36,380 nt of DNA from Nitrospirota bacterium (GTDB lineage Bacteria > Nitrospirota > Nitrospiria > 2-01-FULL-66-17). Location of the stretch: positions 1 to 36,380 of the forward strand of contig JBFLXB010000002.1 in assembly GCA_040757335.1 (NCBI GenBank), given 5' to 3'. Shown here piece by piece: positions 7,689-16,387 of the stretch (its first letter is position 1; each line of letters begins with the position of its first letter). The position numbers and the translations under genes were made by a program. Below the pieces are notes generated by a model. The model did not search any database and had not been told where the DNA came from. It saw only the letters and a program-made list of their open reading frames with translations.

Positions 7689-9181
7689 GGGATCTCCACC
7701 GCGACGTCTGCGCCAAACAACGCGATCATGGGAATGAACAGTTCGCGCAGAAAATCGGGCATGGAAAACCCGAGTGAGCCGAGCGCTATGATGTTGACGA
7801 TCAAGGCCGAGGTGGTGAAACGCCGAGTCGGAACGCTCACGCGTTGGCCGTCGTCGTGCGGCTCCCCCAGGATCATGGGCAATACCTGGGCCAGCAGCGT
7901 GGCGAAGGCCAGCGCGAGGAGTCCTAAGAGAACGGCTGCGAGCCAGGGACGCTGTTGATACGCGGCGGTCACGATCAACACCTCACTGATGAACAGGCCG
8001 AACGGCGGCATGCCGGCGAGGGCGATGGTGGCCACCAGCATACCACCCCCGGTGGCCGGCTCATGTCTGAGGAGGCCAGTAACTCGTTCTGTCACCTTGT
8101 GTCCGTGCCGCAGCAAGACCAAGCCCGCGGCGTAAAACGCGGTGGACTTCGCGAGAGCGTGGTTGAGCATGTGGAAGAAGCCGCCGAACACGCCGGCCGG
8201 TCCCCCGACGCCGAATCCGACCAGGGCGATTCCCACGTGTTCGATGCTCGAGTACGCGAAGAGCCGCTTGTAATCGCGCTGGATCAGCATGAAGACCGCG
8301 GAGACGGCGATCGATAAAAGGCCGAGCCCGATGACGATTGGCGCTGTGAAGTCCGCGCCGGCTGCCTGATCCACGATGTTCTTCAGCCGCAGCACCGCAT
8401 ACAGGGCGATGTTCAACATGAGGCCGGATAGCATGGCGCTCATTGGCGTGGGCGCTTCGGCGTGCGCATCAGGCAGCCAGGTGTGCATGGGCGCCACACC
8501 GGCTTTGGTCCCGTACCCGATCAACACAAAGACGAAAGCCAGCTTGAGGGTGGTCGGATCCAATGCAGGCGCGACCAAGCGGAGCGCACTCCAGCTCAAG
8601 GCTTCCATGCTTACGCCCAATACGCGTTCCGACGCATAGTACACCAGCACTGTGCCGAACAATGCGAGTGCGATGCCAATGAAGCTCAAAATGATGTATT
8701 TCCATCCCGCCTCCAAGGCGGCTTTGGTTCGCTCAAAGCCCACGAGGAGCGCCGCGGCAAGCGTGGAGCCCTCGACCGCGATCCACATGAGAGCGATGTT
8801 GTCGAGGGTAGTGGCCAACAACATCGCACCGAGGTACAGGTTCAATAAGAAAAAGAAGAACCGGTACCGAGTCTGCTCCAGGTGGCCGCGCGCGAGTTCC
8901 TCACCCATGTACCCCAGGGCATAGATCAGCCCGGTCCCGCCCACGGTCGCCAGCATGAGGATCATGAAGGCAGCGAGCGCATCGGCACGCAGGAGGTGTC
9001 CAACCACGGCGTCGTCCCCGGAAGCGACATGCCCGACGATGAGCCCCATCGCGACCAGGAGAACGACCACGAGCGCGCCTTGAAGCCATTCCATCGCTCG
9101 TTTGGTGCGGGTGGTGAGGCTCAACAGGCCTGCAAAGAGCGGAGCCAGCGTGAGAACAGCCAGGGAGGCGCCCGGACTCAT
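7685..9181 (-). CDS. hyfF: Ehr antiporter-like membrane subunit (first HyfF-like copy)
   Basis: 498 residues, polytopic, of the same NuoL/M/N-type proton-translocating family. Motifs include YGTKAGVAPMHTWLPDAHAE, LFAYSSIEHVGIALVGFG and FHMLNHALAKSTAFYAAG. A nearly identical arrangement occurs in the next gene, so the two probably arose by tandem duplication. It starts with ATG at 9181, overlapping the stop of the HyfE-like gene by four bases. With HyfB it gives this complex three antiporter-like subunits, implying up to three ion paths. Confidence 0.87.
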   Translation of the reverse strand: MSPGASLAVLTLAPLFAGLLSLTTRTKRAMEWLQGALVVVLLVAMGLIVGHVASGDDAVVGHLLRADALAAFMILMLATVGGTGLIYALGYMGEELARGHLEQTRYRFFFFLLNLYLGAMLLATTLDNIALMWIAVEGSTLAAALLVGFERTKAALEAGWKYIILSFIGIALALFGTVLVYYASERVLGVSMEALSWSALRLVAPALDPTTLKLAFVFVLIGYGTKAGVAPMHTWLPDAHAEAPTPMSAMLSGLMLNIALYAVLRLKNIVDQAAGADFTAPIVIGLGLLSIAVSAVFMLIQRDYKRLFAYSSIEHVGIALVGFGVGGPAGVFGGFFHMLNHALAKSTAFYAAGLVLLRHGHKVTERVTGLLRHEPATGGGMLVATIALAGMPPFGLFISEVLIVTAAYQQRPWLAAVLLGLLALAFATLLAQVLPMILGEPHDDGQRVSVPTRRFTTSALIVNIIALGSLGFSMPDFLRELFIPMIALFGADVAVEIP

Positions 9182-9861
9182 TCCTTCAACCCGGTGAGCT
9201 TGCTCACATCCACGCTGTCAAAGGCGTCTTGGAGCCGATGGGTGTAGATGCCGATGATGAGGCCGGCCACCAGCACGTCGAAGAACACGCCGAGCTCCAC
9301 GATCAACGGCATCCCGTACGCGGCCGCGGCTGCTCCCAGGAACAGACCGTTCTCGACCATCAAGAACCCCACGACCTGCGTGACGGCTTTTTTCCGCGCG
9401 ATCATGGTGAAGAACCCGATCAGCACGATTGCAAGCGCAATGGCCAAGGAATCTTTGGTGAGAAGAAATCCGATGCTGGCCACGGGTTCGGTGACCGAAA
9501 AGGCCAGGATGACCAGGGCGCCGCAAATCAGGAGAGAGGGAGGAATATTGATCACAAAGGCTACTTCCCGCTGGACGTTCAGTCGCTCAATGACCCGCTT
9601 CAAGATCAAGGGGATGATCACGGCTTTGATCAGAATCGTGAGCCCTGCGGCGACGTAGATGTGATGGATGCCGGTTAAGAACGCCACGAGAGCCGCCGTC
9701 ACCGCCAGAAAGACGGACTGGACCGCGAAGAGATCCACGCACGCGGAGAGCCGACGTTGCGCCACGATGGCGAACGAGGTGACCAACAACATCATGGAGC
9801 ACAGGTTCACCAACTGGGAACCCAGGTCCGCGGGCACCATCGCCGGGGTGATCCCGGTCAT
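9178..9861 (-). CDS. hyfE: Ehr HyfE-like membrane subunit (NuoK-related)
   Basis: 227 residues from the ATG at 9861, which overlaps the stop of the HyfC-like gene by four bases. A longer frame upstream is out of keeping with the family and lies inside the HyfC gene. The protein has about seven hydrophobic helices. The C-terminal half (FLMVENGLFLGAAAAAYG, ELGVFFDVLVAGLIIG) is the HyfE/NuoK-like part that helps transmit conformational energy in complex I-type machines. The tight overlaps on both sides place it firmly in the operon. Confidence 0.85.
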   Translation of the reverse strand: MTGITPAMVPADLGSQLVNLCSMMLLVTSFAIVAQRRLSACVDLFAVQSVFLAVTAALVAFLTGIHHIYVAAGLTILIKAVIIPLILKRVIERLNVQREVAFVINIPPSLLICGALVILAFSVTEPVASIGFLLTKDSLAIALAIVLIGFFTMIARKKAVTQVVGFLMVENGLFLGAAAAAYGMPLIVELGVFFDVLVAGLIIGIYTHRLQDAFDSVDVSKLTGLKE

Positions 9862-10835
9862 GGTGTCCCCCGCAGGATGTAGAAGAACACCAGAGCTAGC
9901 AGTGACAGGATGAACGCGACCCCCAGCAGGTCCGTCACGCGAAACAGCCTGAGCTTGGCGAACATAGACTCGATCACGCCCACGAGGACGGCGAGCCCTG
10001 AAATCTTGATCAACCACACGCCCAGCCCGACGGCCAGAGCGGCTGGGTGCGCCGCGATAGCGATCCCCCACGGGGCGAAGATGTTGCTCAAGAGAGTCAG
10101 TATCAGGAGCAGCTTCATGGCGGAGGCCCACTCGACCAGGGCCAGGTATCGCCCCGAATATTCCAGCACCATGGCCTCGTGGATCATAGTGAGCTCCAGG
10201 TGCGTGGCGGGGTTGTCCACGGGCACGCGGCCGGTCTCAGCCAAGGCCACGATGAACAGGGCCGCCAAGGCCATGAGATGGGGCGGGGGATCGGTGACGA
10301 TGCCCTGGAGCAAAGCCGTGTTGTGCACGATCGTGCTCATGTTGGTGGAGCCCGCGGTGAGGCCCACCGCAAAAATGGAGAGCATCATGGCGGGTTCGGT
10401 CAACGAGAACACGATGGCCTCGCGGCTGCTTCCCATGCCGCCGAAGGCCGAGCCCGCGTCCAGCCCCGCGAGCATGAGAAAAAACGTGCCCACGGTCAGC
10501 AACGAGACGATGGTGATGACATCGCCCGCAAAACTCAGCGGGACGCGCGAGAGGAAAATGGGCACCAAGACACTGGCCGCAAGCGTGGAGGCAAACAGGA
10601 CATACGGCGTTGCCGTGAAGATCCATGACGTCGTGGTCGAGACCACTACGCCCCTCTTGAACAGCTTGGCCAGATCCGAGTACGGCTGCAACAGGTTCGC
10701 CCCGCGCCGGCACTGCAGCCGCGCCTTGACCTTGCGGATCAGCCCGACGACGAATGGCGAGACGCCAAGAATGATAGCGGTCTGAAGGAGGGCGATGCCC
10801 GCTGATTGGAGCATCGTCATTAGGAGCCTGTCCAT
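9858..10835 (-). CDS. hyfC: Ehr HyfC/NuoH-like membrane anchor subunit
   Basis: 325 residues. Homologous to NuoH/HycD/HyfC, the helical subunit that joins the peripheral arm to the membrane arm. Features are a first helix followed by the cytoplasmic loop RKVKARLQCRRGANLLQPYSD (start of that loop at ~35) with KLFKRG, and later ETGRVPVDNPATHLELTMIHE, whose acidic residues line the quinone/ion channel. The start is uncertain. The ATG at 10835 lies inside the terminal arm of a hairpin repeat and has no clear ribosome site; ATGs at 10820 and 10814 are alternatives. Confidence 0.86.
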   Translation of the reverse strand: MDRLLMTMLQSAGIALLQTAIILGVSPFVVGLIRKVKARLQCRRGANLLQPYSDLAKLFKRGVVVSTTTSWIFTATPYVLFASTLAASVLVPIFLSRVPLSFAGDVITIVSLLTVGTFFLMLAGLDAGSAFGGMGSSREAIVFSLTEPAMMLSIFAVGLTAGSTNMSTIVHNTALLQGIVTDPPPHLMALAALFIVALAETGRVPVDNPATHLELTMIHEAMVLEYSGRYLALVEWASAMKLLLILTLLSNIFAPWGIAIAAHPAALAVGLGVWLIKISGLAVLVGVIESMFAKLRLFRVTDLLGVAFILSLLALVFFYILRGTP

Positions 10836-10949
10836 GAAGGGCCATCTGCGGCGTTGCCGCTTGCGCTCCGGTCCTCACGTACGCACCCAGTACGCTGCGG
10901 TCCGGTGCTCAGCGGCGCCTTGCATCTGGCCCGTTCCTGAACAGGCTCC
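10823..10949. repeat. Long hairpin repeat, copy 1
   Basis: A 127-nt element bounded by perfect 9-bp inverted ends (GGAGCCTGT at 10823-10831, ACAGGCTCC at 10941-10949). The internal sequence can fold back on itself almost throughout, with a GTACGCACCCAGTAC tip. The core (10840-10930) is about 87/91 identical to copy 2 at 17426-17545. It fills the gap between the HyfB-like and HyfC-like genes and includes the first codons of the annotated HyfC start. Confidence 0.9.
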
Positions 10950-10968
10950 GCTTTCGCAGTGAGAACCC

Positions 10969-13017
10969 TTACCCGACCCATAGCAGCAACGCCAGCAACG
11001 TCAGAAAAATGTACGCAAGATACAAATGCAGACTTCCCGCCTGCACCACGCGGAGCCGGTTGGCCACCATGTTGAACACCCACACCACGGGGTCGTAGAG
11101 ATATCGTTGAAACGTCGGCTCGATGTGCACCTCGAACCGCATCCGTCTGGCGAAATACCTGGATTCCTCCAGCATGTCTTTCTCGATCTTCACAGTTGGG
11201 CGGTAGATCGTGCTGAAGACCTGACGAATCGGCTGCGCGAAGCCGGTGGCCGTGTATTCCATGCTCGGCTTGAGATTGATGCCGCATCCCCACGTCTTAT
11301 AAAAGCGTCGTTTCAGTTTTCCCGCGAAGAGGAACACCCCTAGGAGCGTTGCGGGGATGATCACCGCGAGCAGGATTGTCAGCACCGGGGTGGAAATGCT
11401 GGCGAACCCGACCCCCATGGGCATGAGCGCCCACCCCCCTTCCGTGACCACGCTCTGCGCGAGCTGGGCGCCGGTGAATGGCGCGATTACGCGATCGAGG
11501 ACCGGCACCACCAGCATGGGTGCCAGTCCGAGCGCCACGCATACAGTGGCGAGCGTGCCCATCCCGACGAGCATGGGTAGGGGCGCCTCCTTGGCGTTTT
11601 TGGCGTGGTGGCTGCGCGGCATGGCCAAGAACGCGACCCCGAATGCCTTGGCAAAACAGGCCACCGCCAAGGCCCCGGTCAGCGCCAGCATGGCCGCGCC
11701 GATCGGAATCAAGATCTTCATCAAGAGGTCGGGGAGCATGAAGCTGAGAAAGAGACTCTGGAAGGTCAGCCATTCGCTGACAAAACCGTTGGTGGGGGGG
11801 AGCGCCGAGATCGAGATCGACCCCACCAGAAAGAAGAATGCGGTCCACGGCATGGCGCGGATCAGTCCGCCGTATTCCTCCATGTTTCTGGTGTGGGTCG
11901 CGTAGAGCAACGACCCGGCTCCCATGAACAGGAGTCCCTTGAACATGGCGTGGTTCATGGTGTGGTATAGCCCGGCGAGCAGGCCGAGCGCGGCGAGATG
12001 CGACAGGCCGTACGATTGAAAGATCATGCCCGCGCCGATCCCCAGCAGAATGATGCCGATATTCTCCACGCTGTGATAGGCGAGCAGGCTCTTGAGGTCG
12101 TGTTCCATCAACGCGTACATGACTCCCAATAGTGCGGACACGGCTCCGATGGCCAACACGGCAAAGCCCCACCACCAGGGGAACGCGCCGCCGAGAAAGT
12201 CGAAATACACCCTGATCAGACCGTAGATCGCCGTCTTGATCATGACGCCGGACATCAGGGCCGAAATGTGCGATGGGGCTGCGGGGTGAGCGTAGGGCAA
12301 CCACACGTGCAAGGGAACGATGCCGGCTTTGGCGCCGAACCCGATGAACGCCGCCACGAAGGCGATGGTTCGGAAGCCTTCGGGGAGGGCGTGGCCCGAC
12401 TGGCGAAATGTGTCAAACGTGAAACTGCCGGTCTGTTGATAGAAGACCAGATAGGCGATGAGGATGAATGCGGTGCCCACATGGGTCATCACCAGATAAA
12501 AGAAACCCGCGTACCTGGTTTCCGCCTTCTCGTGTTCGGTGACCACCAGCAAGTACGAGACGAGGGACATGACTTCCCACACGATGAGGAAGAAGAAGGC
12601 GTCGTCCGCAGTCACCACCAGGATCATCGAGAGCAGAAAGCCGTGGTACAGGGCGCCCAAGGCGCCGATCGAGTGGCGTTCGTAGAACTCGCGGACGTAC
12701 CCCAGCGCGTAGATCGATGCCGCGACACCCGAGAGAGAGATGACGAACACGAAGAAGGCGGACAGGGGGTCCAGACGGAGCTGGATGGTGAGCAGCGGAA
12801 TGGTCGATGGAAGCGAGAAGACGAGGGGTTCGGGAGCCAGTAAGCCGCCGATCCCGACGAGCACGCCCGCCGCGCACGCCACGATCGCGGAGCCGTGGGC
12901 CAGCCGGTTCTTGGCCTCGTCCCTCCAGGGCGCGATGAGGGGGACCAGCGCGCCGGCGACATGCGCGGTCATGAGGCTGAACAGGGCTGGAGGAACGATT
13001 ACCGCCGGATCAAACAC
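10969..13017 (-). CDS. hyfB: Ehr HyfB/NuoL-like proton-translocating subunit
   Basis: 682 residues and the first gene of the operon. A polytopic NuoL-type antiporter subunit: IGFGAKAGIVPLHVWLPYAH, LLAYHSVENIGIILLGIG and HTMNHAMFKGLLFMGAGS are all present. The C-terminal ~110 residues form the cytoplasmic extension typical of HyfB/HycC (FYKTWGCG, then a final membrane helix LYLAYIFLTLLALLLWVG). The start is GTG at 13017 with a weak GGAA ribosome site. It would carry ions as the distal pump module. It is separated from the HyfC gene by 133 bp filled by a hairpin repeat. Confidence 0.88.
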   Translation of the reverse strand: MFDPAVIVPPALFSLMTAHVAGALVPLIAPWRDEAKNRLAHGSAIVACAAGVLVGIGGLLAPEPLVFSLPSTIPLLTIQLRLDPLSAFFVFVISLSGVAASIYALGYVREFYERHSIGALGALYHGFLLSMILVVTADDAFFFLIVWEVMSLVSYLLVVTEHEKAETRYAGFFYLVMTHVGTAFILIAYLVFYQQTGSFTFDTFRQSGHALPEGFRTIAFVAAFIGFGAKAGIVPLHVWLPYAHPAAPSHISALMSGVMIKTAIYGLIRVYFDFLGGAFPWWWGFAVLAIGAVSALLGVMYALMEHDLKSLLAYHSVENIGIILLGIGAGMIFQSYGLSHLAALGLLAGLYHTMNHAMFKGLLFMGAGSLLYATHTRNMEEYGGLIRAMPWTAFFFLVGSISISALPPTNGFVSEWLTFQSLFLSFMLPDLLMKILIPIGAAMLALTGALAVACFAKAFGVAFLAMPRSHHAKNAKEAPLPMLVGMGTLATVCVALGLAPMLVVPVLDRVIAPFTGAQLAQSVVTEGGWALMPMGVGFASISTPVLTILLAVIIPATLLGVFLFAGKLKRRFYKTWGCGINLKPSMEYTATGFAQPIRQVFSTIYRPTVKIEKDMLEESRYFARRMRFEVHIEPTFQRYLYDPVVWVFNMVANRLRVVQAGSLHLYLAYIFLTLLALLLWVG

Positions 13018-13057
13018 GCGGATTCCACGCGGTGCGGCTCACTGTCTCGAATCCTCG

Positions 13058-13131
13058 ATGATGCGATGACGTTGCCCGGGCGAGTTCGCGACGCGAGTCG
13101 CATCATAGGCCAAAGCTCGGTGCGAATACAA
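13058..13131 (-). promoter_or_regulatory. Possible promoter and inverted repeat upstream of the Ehr operon
   Basis: On the minus strand TATGAT (13102-13107) lies 18 bp from a poor -35 match TTGTAT (13126-13131). A 9-bp inverted repeat, ATGATGCGA (13058-13066) with TCGCATCAT (13098-13106), overlaps the -10 element. It could be an operator or an mRNA stem. The gap to the upstream oxidoreductase operon is only 147 bp, so read-through from that operon is also possible. Confidence 0.25.
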
Positions 13132-13164
13132 TGGCCGGCAATTAGGGGCGTCGTAAGAGGGGGA

Positions 13165-13791
13165 TCAGGATCGTGAACCCGGTTGAGACTTCGATCGTTT
13201 TGTAGGCGAGACCTTGAGCCGCTTGACGGTGTCGGCCAATTGCCGGATCGTCGAGGCGGTGAGGTCGCGGATGGTCAGATTGGCCTCTTCATCGCCGTGG
13301 AACGTGCAGAGCGCAATGGTGTAACAATTGGTTCCACCCCGGATGATCTTCAGCGCGATGTTGGCTTGGTGGCAGTGCACCCCGACGAACACACAGACGT
13401 CAATGCGGTTGTACCAGATCGTCAAATTCGGATGGTTCGGGTTGATCTCTCGGTCCGGATGAATTTTGGGGTATTTAGGTCGGTAGTCGGCCATGGGAAT
13501 CACGTGTGCGGGGATGGCTTCGGCGAGCTCCTTCACGGCCGTCGCTTCTTCCGCCGCCCGGTCGCACCACCGCCAGAGCACCAGGGGACCCGGAAAGATC
13601 GTGGGATTTTTGGCCTCCAGCAGTCGGCGGGCCGCAATCTCCATCCCTTCGGCGACCGGAACGGGTCGTCCTTCAACGAGGACCTCTCCCTCGTCGGGCG
13701 TCATGACGCCCAGCATCGCAGCCGCCGGGGGAAGGAATGCTTCGGGGCCGGGAAGGACGCGGTACGTGGGCATTCTTCGGGCGTCTTGCAT
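13165..13791 (-). CDS. OFOR accessory subunit, CO-dehydrogenase-beta/CdhB-like (short paralogue)
   Basis: 208 residues from the ATG at 13791, chosen because GGAGGA lies just upstream; a TTG seven codons earlier is less likely. The protein contains NPTIFPGPLVLWRW, ADYRPKYPKIHPD, NHPNLTIWYNRIDVCVF, a VHCH motif and KIIRGGTNCYTIALC. It is clearly paralogous to the product of 16659-17405. The FPGPLxLW segment recalls the CO dehydrogenase beta/acetyl-CoA synthase epsilon family (PF02552-like), a nucleotide-binding fold without its own CxxC clusters. From memory, five-subunit 2-oxoacid:ferredoxin oxidoreductases of Hydrogenobacter and Nitrospira carry two such extra subunits. The assignment is by context and motif, not by a search. 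Confidence 0.65.
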   Translation of the reverse strand: MQDARRMPTYRVLPGPEAFLPPAAAMLGVMTPDEGEVLVEGRPVPVAEGMEIAARRLLEAKNPTIFPGPLVLWRWCDRAAEEATAVKELAEAIPAHVIPMADYRPKYPKIHPDREINPNHPNLTIWYNRIDVCVFVGVHCHQANIALKIIRGGTNCYTIALCTFHGDEEANLTIRDLTASTIRQLADTVKRLKVSPTKRSKSQPGSRS

Positions 13792-13808
13792 ATCGGTTTC
13801 CTCCTTGT

Positions 13809-14624
13809 TCAACGCCAGACAATCTGATGTTTATCCAAGATGCCTTCGATGATAGATTCGTGCTCCCACCGCTGACGTCGCGGGTTGCTCGCTCCGGTGA
13901 GGTCGTCCGGCGGCCGCTCCGTTTCGTACAGCACGCCCACGGGCATTGCGTTGGGAGTGAAGGCGGTCCCGATCGCGGCGATCAATCCGCCATCGGATTC
14001 CGCCGGCGCTTCACTCACCGCGGCGCCCTGGTCCACCCGATGAAACGTCGGACACGGCGACAGAATGTTCACGACTGAAAAACCACGGTGCCGGAGCGCA
14101 CGGCCGATGAGGACACTCGTTCTCTCGATCTCCCACGCTACGGACTGGGCCACGAAGGTGCCGCCCGCCGCGAGTACCAAGGAGAGCACATTCAACGGGT
14201 GTCGGCCGTTCTGGTTACTCGTCGCCGAAGGCTGGCCACCCGTCATGCCGTACGACAGGTTGTCGAGAATCAGATAGGTCAGATCATAGTTTCTTCGGGC
14301 CGCGTGGAGCAGGTGCGTGAGGCCGATTGATCCCGTGTCGCCGTCTCCGGCCACGACAATGACGGAAAGCCGTGGATTAGCGGCTTTGACTCCGATCGCC
14401 AGGGGAAGCACCCGTCCGTGCACGCCGTGAAGACCGTAAGCGTTGAGGTGAAAGCTGACCAGGCTTGCGCATCCCATGCCGGTCACCACGACCGTGTCGG
14501 ACGGCGCGACTCCCTCGCGTTGGAGCGCGCTGACCAGTGCGTCGAACGCCTGGCGGTGGCCGCAGCCCGGGCACCAGGTGAGGCCGCTTGGGGCGGCGGG
14601 CGACGTCGCAGCGACCGGAGTCAC
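13809..14624 (-). CDS. korB: 2-oxoacid:ferredoxin oxidoreductase, beta subunit
   Basis: 271 residues from the GTG at 14624, which overlaps the alpha-subunit stop (GTGA) and follows an AGAGGA ribosome site; an upstream GTG at 14657 is possible but less well placed. The beta subunit binds thiamine diphosphate and a [4Fe-4S] cluster. TWCPGCGHRQ provides cluster cysteines, GDGDTGSIG to LDNLSYGMTGGQPS is the ThDP/Mg motif, and C in LSPCPTFH is the expected distal ligand. With the fused gamma-alpha subunit it would interconvert a 2-oxoacid plus CoA and an acyl-CoA plus CO2, using ferredoxin. Whether the substrate is pyruvate or 2-oxoglutarate cannot be decided from this sequence alone. Confidence 0.9.
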   Translation of the reverse strand: MTPVAATSPAAPSGLTWCPGCGHRQAFDALVSALQREGVAPSDTVVVTGMGCASLVSFHLNAYGLHGVHGRVLPLAIGVKAANPRLSVIVVAGDGDTGSIGLTHLLHAARRNYDLTYLILDNLSYGMTGGQPSATSNQNGRHPLNVLSLVLAAGGTFVAQSVAWEIERTSVLIGRALRHRGFSVVNILSPCPTFHRVDQGAAVSEAPAESDGGLIAAIGTAFTPNAMPVGVLYETERPPDDLTGASNPRRQRWEHESIIEGILDKHQIVWR

Positions 14625-16387
14625 CGGGTCAAATCCTCTTTGCCGAAAATGTCCCACACCGAGATGGGCTCGCCGCGAGTGAGCGTGAGACGTTTCGGAC
14701 GGATAGGGGTGGTGGCGCCGATCAAGTGAGCCAGATGGCCTTGGTGGTTCGCTTCGACCACTACGATCTGTTCGACGGATTCGGCGAACCGCGAAAGGGC
14801 ATTGACGGGCGGCGGCCAGAGCATCTTCGGATACAGGGCCGCGATCGGCATTCCCAAACGCTCGAAACGCGCAACCGCCTCGCGCACAGCGCCTTGCGTG
14901 ATGCCCCAGCTCACGAGCCCAACAGGCGTCGATTCCGGCCCTTCGCGCTCGACCATCTCGAATTCGGCTCCGCGCAGCTTGGCGAAGCGTCGGGCCATCA
15001 TGACCTTATGAACGTCGCCGGCGTCCGTTGGCCGGCCCGTGTCGTCGTGCTCCAACCCGGTCGCCACGTATGCTCCACCCTCGGACCCCGGAAGGGCCAT
15101 GGGCGCGATGCCATCGTCGGTCGCCGCATACCGGTGGTACGGAGCGTCGGCGGTGTGAGCCGCATCGCGTTCGATCAGCGGGATCGACGTGAGATCGGGT
15201 CGAGGGATGGTCTGCATGCGCCTGGCCAGCGACGCGTCGGTGAGCAGGAGCACCGGGGTCTGGTAGCGCTCGGCGAGATTGAACGCCTCCACGGTGAGGG
15301 AGAAACAATCGCGGACATCAGCGGCGGCGAGCACGATCTTGGGCACGTCGCCGTGGCTGCCGAAGACCGCCGACAGAAGGTCGGCCTGCTCGTGCTTGGT
15401 GGGCAGGCCGGCGCTCGGCCCGCCGCGCTGCACCACCGCCACCACCACCGGAACTTCGGCCATCGCCGAAAACCCGATCATCTCCTGCATCAGGTCGAGT
15501 CCCGGACCTGACGTGCCGGTCATGGCCTTGGTCCCGGCAAACGAAGCGCCGATCGCGACGCCCAGGGAGGCGATGGGGTCCTCGGCTTCGTGAACCCGTC
15601 CGCCGACCAGCGGCAAGTGTCTGGCGAGCCAGGTGCCGAGCGACGTCGCAGGCGTAATCGGATAGGACGAATAAAGGCGACATCCCGCGGCGAGCGCGCC
15701 CAACCCGATGGCGTCGTTGCCGGTCAACAGCAGCGTCTGGTCCCGTGAGGCGCCGACCGGAGCCAACACGGGGTCGCGTTTGATCAGGTGTTGTTCTGCG
15801 TACGAGAGGCCTGCTTCGAGCGCCCGCAGGTTGACAGCGATCGTGTCGGGGCCTTTCGAGGCGAAGTGCTCGCACACCGCGCCCTCCAAGTTCGATCGCG
15901 AGAGGCCAATGAGTTCGATCAAGGCGGCAAGGGCCACGAGGTTTCGGGTCACCGCCTGTCCGCTGTGTTGAGCGATCTCCGCCATGGGGACGGGATAGGA
16001 AATGATGCGATTGCTGTGAGTCACCACGTCACTCAGGGCGTCGTAAATGTCGTAAATAAGGATGCCGTCGTCACGTATGACGTCCCGGTGGGCGAGGTAG
16101 GCGTCGGCATTGAACGCGACAAGGACATCGACTCCGTCTCCCTCGGTGCACAGCGGATGCGGGGCCATTCGGACCTGGGAGGCGACTAGGCCGCCGCGGA
16201 TCTCGCTCGGGAACGTGGTGTCGGAGAGCACTTCTAGGCCGCTGAGCGCAGCGGTGCGCGCAAGGAGCGCGCCGGCCGTGACAATCCCGTCCCCGCCGGC
16301 GCCGACGACGCGAATCGCGAGGCTTTCGTCCCGATACCGTCGGTTCAGGGGTGCGGCCAAGTCGAGCGGACTCGTTGTGGTCTCCAT
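14621..16387 (-). CDS. korA: 2-oxoacid:ferredoxin oxidoreductase, fused gamma-alpha subunit
   Basis: 588 residues in one chain. Residues ~24-195 are the gamma domain (VVGAGGDGIVTAGALLAR, FPSEIRGGLVASQVR). Residues ~215-588 are the alpha domain (YSSYPITPATSLGTWLA, EDPIASLGVAIGASFAG, MTGTSGPGLDLMQEMIGF, QRGGPSAGLPTKHEQADLL). The fused order gamma-alpha is that of KorA-type enzymes, whereas the Hydrogenobacter five-subunit enzymes keep gamma separate as far as I recall. The alpha domain binds CoA and the 2-oxoacid. The ATG at 16387 abuts the stop of the small TPR gene, suggesting coupling. It is the core of the 13165-17405 operon. Confidence 0.92.
   Translation of the reverse strand: METTTSPLDLAAPLNRRYRDESLAIRVVGAGGDGIVTAGALLARTAALSGLEVLSDTTFPSEIRGGLVASQVRMAPHPLCTEGDGVDVLVAFNADAYLAHRDVIRDDGILIYDIYDALSDVVTHSNRIISYPVPMAEIAQHSGQAVTRNLVALAALIELIGLSRSNLEGAVCEHFASKGPDTIAVNLRALEAGLSYAEQHLIKRDPVLAPVGASRDQTLLLTGNDAIGLGALAAGCRLYSSYPITPATSLGTWLARHLPLVGGRVHEAEDPIASLGVAIGASFAGTKAMTGTSGPGLDLMQEMIGFSAMAEVPVVVAVVQRGGPSAGLPTKHEQADLLSAVFGSHGDVPKIVLAAADVRDCFSLTVEAFNLAERYQTPVLLLTDASLARRMQTIPRPDLTSIPLIERDAAHTADAPYHRYAATDDGIAPMALPGSEGGAYVATGLEHDDTGRPTDAGDVHKVMMARRFAKLRGAEFEMVEREGPESTPVGLVSWGITQGAVREAVARFERLGMPIAALYPKMLWPPPVNALSRFAESVEQIVVVEANHQGHLAHLIGATTPIRPKRLTLTRGEPISVWDIFGKEDLTR

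Noticed and set aside
6444-7958. Long open frame opposite the two HyfF-like genes
   Set aside because: It is the antisense of strongly conserved membrane proteins; the product is hydrophilic, rich in Gln, Asp, Gly and His, and has no family signature, as expected from GC-rich mirror frames.
10823-10949. Insertion sequence
   Set aside because: The hairpin repeat has inverted ends but is ~125 nt, encodes nothing, and no transposase gene exists in the window.
4563-13017. A true group 4 NiFe hydrogenase or formate hydrogenlyase
   Set aside because: No NiFe-binding cysteines in the large subunit and no maturation genes or formate dehydrogenase in the window.
3880-13017. A canonical NADH:quinone oxidoreductase (Nuo) operon
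   Set aside because: No NuoE, F, G, I, A or J; the NuoC-NuoD fusion, gene order B-C-E-F-F-G-I and HyfE/HyfB features match hydrogenase-4-type complexes.
13018-13164. Sigma-54 promoter before the Ehr operon
   Set aside because: The best GG-GC pair has 11 rather than 10 intervening bases and poor flanks.
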